From Paraconiothyrium sp. Pb-2020 (lineage: Eukaryota > Ascomycota > Dothideomycetes > Pleosporales > Didymosphaeriaceae): a stretch of DNA of 64,000 bases. This document shows positions 55,461-64,000 of the stretch, one piece after another. Positions within the stretch are counted from its first letter, which is position 1. The number at the start of each line of letters is the position of its first letter. The notes under the pieces were generated by a model that was given only the letters and a program-made list of their open reading frames with translations, was not told where the DNA came from and searched no databases. The stretch is taken from positions 3,968,001-4,032,000 of the forward strand of contig JAJUBI010000003.1 in NCBI GenBank assembly GCA_022419385.1, written 5' to 3'. The position numbers and the translations under genes were made by a program.

Positions 55461-58400
55461 ATGGAGCATGGCGCCTGCAATGTGGTATACATTGACCGTC
55501 GCGCCAACGACGAACACGTGCGACGGGAGACGCTGTCCAGCTCACTCGTTGCGCGCACCTCGACGGGCAACGTGCCCCAGGGCTACTTCCCCGGTTCTGC
55601 CAAAACACCCCCGCCCGAAGTCCACACCAATGTCGAGAGTATTCTCTCTACGTTCAATGAAGGTAGGCGCTGCGTATCCCTGTGCTCCCGCAGCAACCCA
55701 CTTACACACGGACAGTCCATGTATGCGGTTCCGGCGGATCATGTCTTGCCAAGATAGCGCAGCTCCTCGAATCCACCAAAGAAAACGTCCCCACCATTGT
55801 GCTCATAGACCTTCCCTACGACGAAGAGCAACGGCTTAAGCGGCTGTCGCGCGAGCCGAGAACACCCTCACCCACAGCCACAGCACACGTCTTGTTCGAA
55901 TGGATACGAGCGAACCCGACGACATCTACGGAATGCATCTGCTCACCCACATATCGTCCGAAATTGCCTCGAAGAACTTCTCCAGACTGGTCATCCCTGT
56001 AGTGATACTAAGCGGGCTGGATCGCGAATGGGCTTCCAATACGTTGCCCTCCCCTACAGTTCACGGATCGCAGGTACTCACTGATGCTGTTCGCCTGGTC
56101 CGATACCTTGATGCCGGTGCCGTGGATGTGTTGTCGAGTCCGCTGTCGAAAGATACCGTACACGGTCTTGTAATACACGCCTACCGTGTGCACAAAGAAG
56201 TTGCGCGAGAAGAAGCTAGTTTCCTGACGACCAAGAGGAACAGGAAGTTAAGCTGGGTTGGTCTCAATGACCAGAAACCGTATGCGTATCTGCGCGAGGC
56301 TATGGTTTCGAACTTGATGGGCGGCATTTGCAACCCTGAAACAATTGGCGAATCTCTGGAATCAAAGTATGGTCTCTTGCCCGTGAATTAATCGTAGCAT
56401 ACTGATCATTCAAGGGATATCTTCGTCGACGAGGAGCGAAAAGAAGTCATCGCAAGAGCGGTCGGCACCTGGGCGTTTTCTGCGCATGACTTCACCGATG
56501 ATGAGCTCCTATTCGGTGCTTTGCTCATGCTAAAACACGCACTAAAAATGCCTGAAGTTGAAGAATGGGGCATGACCGATGGTGTGTGCATTAAATCGTT
56601 GTTCGTTCTTCCGCTAATCAATTCTTGTGTCAGATGAACTTACAATATTCCTGCTTGCCAGTCGCACAGCGTATAACGAATTCGTCCTCTATCACAACTT
56701 CCGCCATGTTGTCGACGTCCTTCAGGCTTTATTTCACTTCCTCGTACAAATAGGCACGCTACCTTGGTATCCGACTGCTACTCCGCGGGCCCAGGCTGCG
56801 CCGGATTCGCCGATTGCGCAGCTGCTCAAGCCATTCGACGCACTTACGCTCCTGGTATCTGCTATCGGACATGATGTTGGGCACCCTGGTGTCAATAATG
56901 CTTTCTTGGTCGCACTCAATGCTCCATTGGCGCAACTCTACAACGACCGTTCCGTTCTCGAATCATTCCACTGTGCTGCATATTCGCAGATCTTGCGCCG
57001 ATACTGGCCCAAAGCCTTCTCTGATGCCGCTATGAGGAAACTAATGATCAATAGCATTCTTGCCACAGACATGGGACTGCACTTCAAATATATGAGTGAT
57101 TTGGGTAACCTACAAGAGAAACTCGGACACGATAAAGGCATGATCGACGGTTGGAATGTCAAACTTCGCGAAGAGAATAAGGATTTGGCTTGTGGTGTAT
57201 TGATCAAATGCGCCGATATAAGTAACGTGGTATGTATATCTCTGCGACGGGTTGAAATTCGTTAACATCTTTCAGGCGCGTAAATTCCATACAGCCTCTC
57301 GGTGGGCCAACATCCTCACCGACGAATTTAGTAATCAAGGCGTCATGGAAGAAGAGCTCGAGATACCATCTTGCTTATTCGGTGGACCGCCGGTACGCGA
57401 CGATATAATCAAGCTTGGAGAATCGCAAATCGGGTTCATGAACATCTTCGCAAGACCTCTTTTTGAGGCTGTTGCAGATATCCTGCCTGCAATGCGCTAC
57501 GCTGTCGACGAGATCCTGGCGAACAAGGCTATTTGGGAGAAGAAGATAAGTGATGAAAAGAGCAAGGCGAAGAGGCCAAGCTTCCAATTGGAGCTCCTTA
57601 GTCCTTCTTTCACTGTCGATCCAACGCCAAGTCCTTTCTCAGGCGGTCCTCCCGGCTCGAAACCACCTCCCCCAAGTACGCTGCCGACGTCCCAGCTTGG
57701 CCTCACAGTACAGAGCTCGACGTGGGTAGGGGACTCCAATGAAGGAGGTCGTCGTGGTTCGGGGGGTTCTTTTCACGGCGTATTGACCAGCTCGCGACGA
57801 TCATCTGGTGTCGACAAGGGTTCACAACGTTCTTCTGGTGCTGGTCTTGCCGGTGTCCGCTCTCGGGAGAATCAAAGTCAATCGCGGCGAGGGAGCGGTG
57901 ATGCGAGCTTAACCGCCATCCTAGTAACCCAGAAAACTGGTACAGGAGATACACCTGACAACGAAGCCGATCAGGATCCTTCCCGTACGTCGCCCTCTCC
58001 ATCGGGACACCGTAAGGATACCATGTCGCCTAAGAAAGAAAAAGACACGCGGCCAGTCACGGCGCCCTCATCGGCAAGACGCAGTCAGGGTAAGATTCCA
58101 AGCCCACAAGATACCCTATTCTACCTTTCCTCCCGGCCTTTAGGCACTGGTCCTGACTTTGACTCAGCAACCAACTTGTTTCCCGTTCCGCACCCTTCAT
58201 CGCAAAGTCACTCTGAGGTGGATCTGTCCGCTACCGCAAACGGAAACTACGATGGCTCCAAGATGCAGACATGGGAGTCCAACAAGCTCAGCAACGACAG
58301 TACTATGTCCAGATCTGACGCTTCACGTGACATCCACCGACGAAGTGAATGGTGGCGACCAGCCCGAAAACAGCGCGACCATCGAAATGGTGGCTTTGAA

Positions 58401-58637
58401 ATGCCAAATCAGCAGCAAAACGCAATGCTGGACCCTACGACCACAAACACAACGTTGGATCCGAATTGCCCTACAGCGACTAGTCCAGGTCGGACGAGTC
58501 GGACCGGGAAATTGAAGAGCTTCTTCAGACGCAAGTCTGGGAGAGCGGCCGATTCCGAGAAACAGCTTTCGAGTCACGGAAGCTCCTCTCAATTACCGAC
58601 CAGTGACCCTGGCCGATCAGTCAACAGCGACGAATGA
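55461..58637 (+). CDS. PDE2: 3',5'-cyclic-nucleotide phosphodiesterase (PDE2 class I), with a frameshift
   Basis: Hydrolyses cAMP and so tunes PKA signalling. Five exons: 55461-55662, 55716-56366, 56415-56581, 56634-57229 and 57276-58637, with introns of 53, 48, 52 and 46 nt. The start ATG gives MEHGACNVVYIDRRAND. The N-terminal regulatory part resembles fungal PdeB/PDE2 (VHVCGSGGSCLAKIAQLLE, LVIPVVILSGLD). The catalytic HD domain shows LYHNFRHVVDVLQALFHF, SAIGHDVGHPGVNNAFLV and VLIKCADISNV-ARKFHTASRWA across the fourth splice. The C-terminal ~350 residues are Ser-rich, disordered and likely phosphorylated. The summed exon length is 2978 nt, two more than a multiple of three. Inside exon 2 the frame changes between REPRTPSPTAT and MDTSEPDDIYGMHLL; dropping one CA from GCACACGTC (55883-55891) restores it and gives 991 residues. 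As written, the frame stops near 56002. Confidence 0.9.
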
Positions 58638-60455
58638 TACAAATGGTCGCATTCATGATTTCCACTCATGATTTCTACAGTCCTCATTATCGACGTTCGA
58701 TCGACACTTTATTTTAGCGATATCCCCGTACGTCTTTCGGATGCGATGCTATCAAAAGCAATCTTTCCAGCTTCGCGATGGCTTATTTGTTTTGCAAAAG
58801 ACTTTTCTTACATCAAATTTCTTTGCTTTGGTCTCGCACACGATGTTACGGAAGCAACGAAATGCTCCCACTCATGTACTTCTTACTGGTCAGATTCATC
58901 GACTGCGGCCTTCGGGTGGGTTTTCCGGCGGAATGTTCTCCACTGCTTCATTGTTCGCCTCTCGTTTGATATACCTCGCATCTTCTTCTTGAAGCATCGT
59001 TCAAGGATTTCATCGCGTGCGGTCGCTCCGTTCTCATTATGTTGCCTGCGCCATGAGAGCCGGGTGGGAAAGGTGTCCTTTGTGTTCGAATGCACGAGTG
59101 TTCTTACGAGGGATGGTGCATTGACATCCTCGGGTGGTGGCAGTCTTTATTTTAGCGTGTGGCCTTTTGTTGTGTCCAGCACCAGGAGGTAGGAAAGATG
59201 AAAAGGGACCGCCATTCTACTTGCGAGCTTGCTCGGTTCTGTTACGGCATGAAATAATGCCACGAGGGGTGATGACTCCTTTGTTTTTAGTACGACCAGT
59301 GGGGAGCTTGAGAGAGAGATCGCTAGTTGTGGTGAGGGCTTGATCGATAAGATGTTGGCGGTGACGGAGTGCAGCGTTGGAGCTGTGTTGCTACGACTGA
59401 CACTATGTAATGAATGTATTTCCAACCAGTCTACCTAAGGGTTCTTTCTGTTCCAAGTCTCAGGAACTAGGCACTTGCATCAATATGAATGCCAGTCATA
59501 CGCCCCTAAAATCACATTCCAAGAGACCAATGAAAGCCCGAGTCACCCCAGCATATACCATCGATTGCTCGACTGGTCGGACCTTCATTGGGTAACAAAA
59601 TCCAATTACTGGGCACTCTTGTTGGGAATGCGAGAGCTAGAAGGACATCGAGCCTGTTCCCGAACTAGGTTAGGCCTCATTAACCGCCCCGGCTCTACGG
59701 AGTCGGCACGCTGATACCATGTACATCCTCATCTCATGATCCGCCCCCTTCATCCGCATACGATGCAGAACGACACGTCCCTGTGGAGTGACGTCGATTG
59801 CATCCTGCCCATGGCGAGGTTGAAATCCGAAATTAAGAGTCAATAGTGGAGGGCTCCACAAACCCTGGCGAAGTACTGCTGCCCACCGAGGTAAAGAGTC
59901 GTACCGCGATTATCTTGATGGAAAACTGCCAGTGTCGCCTGCTTAGCAACGTAGACTCCGGCCCCTCGATGAAAAGGGTCAAATTGTTGTAGGCCTAATC
60001 CTAGCGTCTACCTAGGATCAAGGTGAGAGGTGGAATATATGCTCTGCTCGCGTGCACGAAAAGGTTAGATTGGGTACCGTGCTTCGCGCAGTGGCTGCAT
60101 AAGGAAACATCCTGGCCCCTAGCCTAGGCTGTATTACTGTGCACGTTATAGGCACGCTGGGCACTCGGCTCTTTTCGGCAGGATTGTGTGATAGCGTGTG
60201 CGATTGTCAGATGTCAACGTGTGCGCTGGGCTCTCCGAGGCTCATGCGAGGTGGATTGTAAGCGCAGAGGAGCCGAGCGAGAGGGGTCCTGCGAGCAGTG
60301 CGAGCCTACGGTGGCAGGATTTGGGCATTGGCAGGCAATAGAGAGTGGGGAGGGTAGGGAGATATATAGGGGGGGTTTGCGCGTGTTGTTGAGGTGCGCG
60401 TTGGCTTTCCTGCTTTGTTGTAGGGTCTTGTTATTGCGGTTGGTCTTTGAGCATA
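58638..60455. other. Intergenic, no gene recognised
   Basis: About 1.8 kb. Open frames (58668-59192, 59147-59425 minus, 60188-60463) show no conserved motif. The right end is the promoter of the oxidase gene. Confidence 0.5.
60361..60370 (+). promoter_or_regulatory. TATA-like element upstream of the FAD-linked oxidase
   Basis: GATATATAGG lies about 90 bp before the ATG at 60456, a reasonable distance for a fungal TATA box with a short leader. Sequence match only. Confidence 0.35.
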
Positions 60456-62192
60456 ATGCATAACATGCGTCGAGCAATTGCTTGTGTGGCAATCGCATTG
60501 GGGGCGATCGGTGCGAGTGCGGATACGTGCTCGAGCGTTGCAGGTTCGACATCGATCAAGCTCCTAAAACAGCTTGACATTGGGTATGCAAGTATGTCTT
60601 CCCTTTTCCTTACTCCATACCTACCAGAATGCTCGTTGAGTTCCCCAAGATGAGCAATGCCAGCATCGATTATGCTTGGATCATAGTTCTCCACCATGTC
60701 CACAATGTTGAATATTCCTGACCCTGCTCCCTAGCTGAACAAGCAAACTACTGGAGCACTCAATGCGGGGCGCTTAAGCCGTCCTGTCAATTGTACCCAA
60801 CGACTGCAGATGAGGTCGCTGCCATCGTGCGCATCCTTAATGCCAACAACGAAACCTTCGCCGTGAAAAGCGGAGGCCACAATCCCAACCAAGGCTTCGC
60901 GAGTATTGACGGGGGGCCTTTGATAATTACACGCGAACTGAATGAAGTCATATACGACGCTGGAAAAGGCGTCGTCCGAGTCGGACCTGGCAATGACTGG
61001 CAGGACGTCATTGGAGCGTTAGACGGCACAGGCGTTACGGTTGTCGGAGGGCGGATAGGCGACGTGGGTGTTGGTGGGTAAGTTTAATGTTTGAGAATAG
61101 TGAAGTTTAGACTATGTTGCTGACTTTGAGTAGCCTCGTTCTTGGTGGTGGATTGAGCTTCTTGTCGACGCAGTATGGCTGGGTCGCAAACAATGTTGTC
61201 GAGTACGAGATTGTGTTGGCGAACGCATCGATTATAACGGCATCGGAGAGCCACAACGCAGATTTATGGAAGGCTTTGAAGGGCGGGATCAATAACTACG
61301 GAATTGTGACGGCCTATACCTTCAAGGCCCATCCACAGGACCCGCAGGTGAGTGGTGGCACGTTCAATGCCCTGGTCGATGTACTGACTGCTGGTAGATT
61401 TGGGGCGGTAACATTGTCTTTGCTGCAGACAAAACTCCTGAGATTCTGGAAGCTTTACGGGACTTCACGGAGTACTACCCCGATGATAAGGCGGGAATCA
61501 TCATGACCGCCGAACTTACGCAGTTCGGAGTAATCGATATGTGGCTGATGTTCTTGTTCTACGATGGACCGACTCCGCCTGCTGGTGTGTTCGACAACTT
61601 CACACGCATAGCACATGTATCCGACAACACCAAAACTCGGAGTTACTCAGACTTACTGACGTTCAATAACTTTGGGGTGATAAAGACAGAGATCTACACA
61701 ATCGCGACGGAGATGATTCCACTCCCAAGCGTCGATGTGGGTGCAGACTTCCTGGGGGCCATTTACGACAACTGGAGAAACACGACCGAGTCTGTGATTG
61801 ATGCAGCAGGAGTCATTGGGTCCATCGCCTTCCAGCCAATCCCAAAGAGGCTTGCTCGCAAAGCGAAGGAGGCGGGTGGAGACATGCTCGACCTGGACGA
61901 CGATGTTGATCGCATCATCCTTGAATTCGATCTGTCGTGGTTGTCCACGCTTGACAGCGAGAGGATGGATGGCGCGACGCAGCAGCTATACTCGGGTTCC
62001 AGGGCCTTGGTGGAACAGTATCAGGCAAGCGGGAAGCTGCCAGACGCATACCTGCCGCTGTTTGCAAACGATGCCTATCATCGGCAAGACTATTTTGGAA
62101 GGCTCAGGACTGCGGAATTTGCGCGAGCAGTCCGCGACGCGTACGATGGCAGTGGGTTCTTTGCCAGCCGAACGGGTGGGTGGAAGCCATGA
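60456..62192 (+). CDS. Secreted FAD-linked oxidase (berberine-bridge / 6-hydroxynicotine oxidase type)
   Basis: Exons 60456-60591, 60735-61077, 61134-61347 and 61398-62192; introns of 143, 56 and 50 nt; 495 residues. The N-terminus (MRRAIACVAIALGAIGASA) is a clear signal peptide, so the enzyme is exported. The FAD domain (PCMH type) shows YPTTADEVAAIVRILN, then VKSGGHNPN with His94 as the likely covalent FAD attachment. GGRIGDVGVGG joins across a splice to LVLGGGLSFLSTQYGWVANN, followed by NADLWKALKGGINNYGIVTAYTF. The family oxidises alcohols, sugars or alkaloid-like substrates with O2; the substrate here cannot be told. These enzymes are often found in secondary-metabolite clusters, but no synthase gene is present in this window. 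An alternative ATG at 60465 lies three codons downstream. Confidence 0.9.
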
Positions 62193-63612
62193 GCCCGGTG
62201 CATCGTGAGTGGCCAGGCGAGCGAACTCCTGCAGGTCCGTAGTGAGAAGCATAATTATGTCTCAGCCTGCATCTTTTATCGATTGTGAGGGCTCGGATGC
62301 CGATGGCGAGGCTTGAGTGAGGCTATGTCGACGTGTGCTTTGGCGGGGTTGCGTGAACGGCTGCGTGAGACGACAGCAACACCCAACCAGGAGCCACTGT
62401 GGCCGCGGATGGTGTCGTACCTGGAGAGGGTCGCTGGTTCGGATAGGCCCGCGTGGAGACACATCCGGGAGCTTAGAATAGCGCTGCCGCGTGCGAAGCC
62501 GTCGACTCTGTGGTTATTCCTGCCAGCGGGCGGCTTGGCCTCCACCACCAGGCAACGGGCCAGGCATGCTCGAGGCACAACGACGTCGACCGTGGACGGC
62601 ACGAGCAAGAGTACCTTGTGTGCCTCCAGCCATCGTTGCGGTCTGCCCACCAAGCGCTACATGTTGCGCTGTGATTCGAAGCACGTGCGGCGCGACCGCA
62701 ACCTCGACCGCGCCGTCTCCACGGCCCCGTCGATCTGTTTCGAAACAGCCGCTCCACCGTTGCGCTGCGCTTAGCAAGGCAGCAAGGCGACGAGGCGACG
62801 AGGCTCAAGCCGTCCGCTCTCTTGACGCTGTTTTTGACCGTTGCGCTCTGCTCCTCGTCCGCGTCCCTGCCCTCCGGCTCCTGGACGAAGCCGATGCTCA
62901 CCACCTGCATGCCCTTCCCTTCCAGAACGGCTTGCTTACGACGGACGCCAGAGACTCGCTGCAGGTCCGCGCTGCAGTGCTCAGCCCTACCGTCCCCTGT
63001 TCGTGGCCTCCAGGCCCGTCTTGTAGCGACCCTATCAAAGTGAGGTGCGACTAAGCGCCCACCACCCTCACGGCTGCACCCACTGCGCAAAATTAGAATA
63101 GGTGCGCCCAGCCGCACAGGAAAATATCCTCAAACAGGCGCTTCTTGTTCTCCCGGGTCGCTCCCTTGTTCCGCATACGGAACGGCTCAGACGCCCGGTC
63201 GACCAGTTTATGGGCCCTCTCCACGTCTTTTGGGAGAAGCGCCCATGCCATGACCGCAGTTTCACCATCATCTGGCGATTACTCTAACAGATCCCTGTGT
63301 CAGATATTCTCCGGGCGGCCTGTGTGGCCTTTGTTTAGATGCACAGAAACCGCTGCGGCTCTGATATAAAGTCAAGCCCGCCGTGCCTTAGCTTGGGGGC
63401 TCTTCAGATACCTTACCCCAACACACACGAGCTCTTATTCCTTCGTTTCCTTGCTGTCTCGACTGTCTCCTACCTTTCGTTCCAGCATCACTTTCGTTGC
63501 TCTATCCTAATCCTAATACCCATCTCCTCTCGCTTCAGCCTCTCAGTCATACCTCCCCCGTTCGCTGTCTCCTCCACCTATACCTATTCCTCTTTCGTTT
63601 GTGTCTTTCTCC
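62193..63612. other. Intergenic region and promoter of the Myb-like gene
   Basis: About 1.4 kb. Overlapping open frames on both strands (62276-63117) reflect high GC content and carry no recognisable protein. The right part is the leader of the next gene. Confidence 0.5.
63400..63612 (+). promoter_or_regulatory. Pyrimidine-rich tract upstream of the Myb-like gene
   Basis: The plus strand is strongly C/T-rich, for example TCCTACCTTTCGTTCC around 63469-63484, directly before the ATG. Such CT-rich blocks commonly mark the transcription start region in filamentous fungi. Inferred from composition only. Confidence 0.4.
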
Positions 63613-63975
63613 ATGATTGCAAATATGCCAAAGACCGAAAGAGTCTCATCGGTTCTCCGCAATTCCGTCTCCACTGCATCTGCTGCGGGAGGCGGAGCGC
63701 GGAGTTCCTCTTGGTCTCAGTCCGACGATGAGACCTTGATCAAGGCACGTGCTCAAGGATTGAACTGGAACCAAATCTCTCCCAAACATTTCCCTACAAA
63801 GTCTGCAAATGCTTGTCGCAAGAGGCACGAGCGCTTGATGGAGAAGCAGAATGCTGAGCAGTGGGATGGAGTCAGACTTGATGTCCTGGCCGAGGCGTAC
63901 ATGGAGGTTCGAAGCGAAATGTGGCGCATCCTGGGTGCCAAAGTAAACGAAAAATGGCAGCTTGTCGAACAAAAG
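63613..63975 (+). CDS. Myb/SANT-like DNA-binding protein, first exon, cut by the window edge
   Basis: An open frame of 121 codons from the ATG at 63613 (or 63625, four codons on, in the context AAATATGCC) to a donor GTATGT at 63976. After a Ser/Ala/Gly-rich start it has a Myb-like helix set: WSQSDDETLIKARAQGLNW, NQISPKHFPTKSANACRKRH and ERLMEKQNAEQWDGVRLDV. The regularly spaced tryptophans and the final RKRH recognition-helix pattern fit fungal Myb-like transcription factors. The following stretch (EVRSEMWRILGAKVNEKWQL) looks like a second half repeat. Likely a nuclear DNA-binding regulator; the rest lies beyond 64000, so the stop is not visible. Confidence 0.8.
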
Positions 63976-64000
63976 GTATGTTCAAAGCATGCCTCAGCCT

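Noticed and set aside
62276..63117. Overlapping frames on both strands after the oxidase gene
   Set aside because: Typical of GC-rich non-coding DNA; Arg/Ala/Ser-rich products without motifs.

Overview
The window is nuclear DNA from a filamentous ascomycete (Pezizomycotina). Protein resemblance points to Dothideomycetes, but that placement is an inference. The evidence is short introns, mostly 44-80 nt, with GT-AG ends and CTRAY-like branch sites, genes on both strands without operons, and fungal orthologues such as FAB1, KHA1, LOS1, QRI7, RPB6, TFIIIA and PDE2. I found no rRNA, tRNA, CRISPR array or intact transposon. Exon boundaries were worked out by hand from splice motifs, reading phase and remembered family conservation, and exon lengths sum to multiples of three except in the frameshifted genes noted.

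Layout, left to right: a 3-hydroxyisobutyrate/L-threonate dehydrogenase-like gene (-); the PI3P 5-kinase FAB1 (-); a large shelterin TPP1-like gene (+); a patatin-like TAG lipase (+); an AT-hook/membrane-anchored protein (-); a KHA1-type K+/H+ antiporter (-); a GH92 alpha-mannosidase (-); a 2.4 kb gene-free gap; an ATR1-like MFS transporter (+); a stand-alone YrdC protein (+); an O6-alkylguanine-DNA alkyltransferase with an extra N-terminal domain (+); a DUF1989 protein (+); a secreted repeat protein with Lys-Arg sites (-); mitochondrial QRI7 (-); a second patatin lipase (+); TFIIIA (-) and RPB6 (+) back to back; S-formylglutathione hydrolase (+); exportin-T LOS1 (+); cAMP phosphodiesterase PDE2 (+); a secreted FAD-linked oxidase (+); and the first exon of a Myb/SANT-like gene cut by the right edge.

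The most promising candidate for something undescribed is the 489-residue protein at 37548-39017. It carries ten copies of an aromatic xxSW motif, and six of them run into a dibasic Lys-Arg as SWGKR or SWNKR. It looks like a precursor that the secretory protease Kex2 would cut into a family of 32-51 residue peptides sharing one C-terminus.

The second theme is damage. Four otherwise well-conserved genes (dehydrogenase, AT-hook/TM protein, LOS1, PDE2) carry frame changes of +2, each in or beside a short dinucleotide repeat. The MFS gene has an in-frame TAG before its last membrane helix. Either the assembly has a characteristic error or this is a copy of the region, for example in a duplicated or hybrid genome, that is decaying by dinucleotide slippage.

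Functional links between neighbours: YrdC and QRI7 both belong to tRNA t6A chemistry; TFIIIA and RPB6 both serve transcription from a shared 269 bp promoter; and the two patatin proteins are paralogues.
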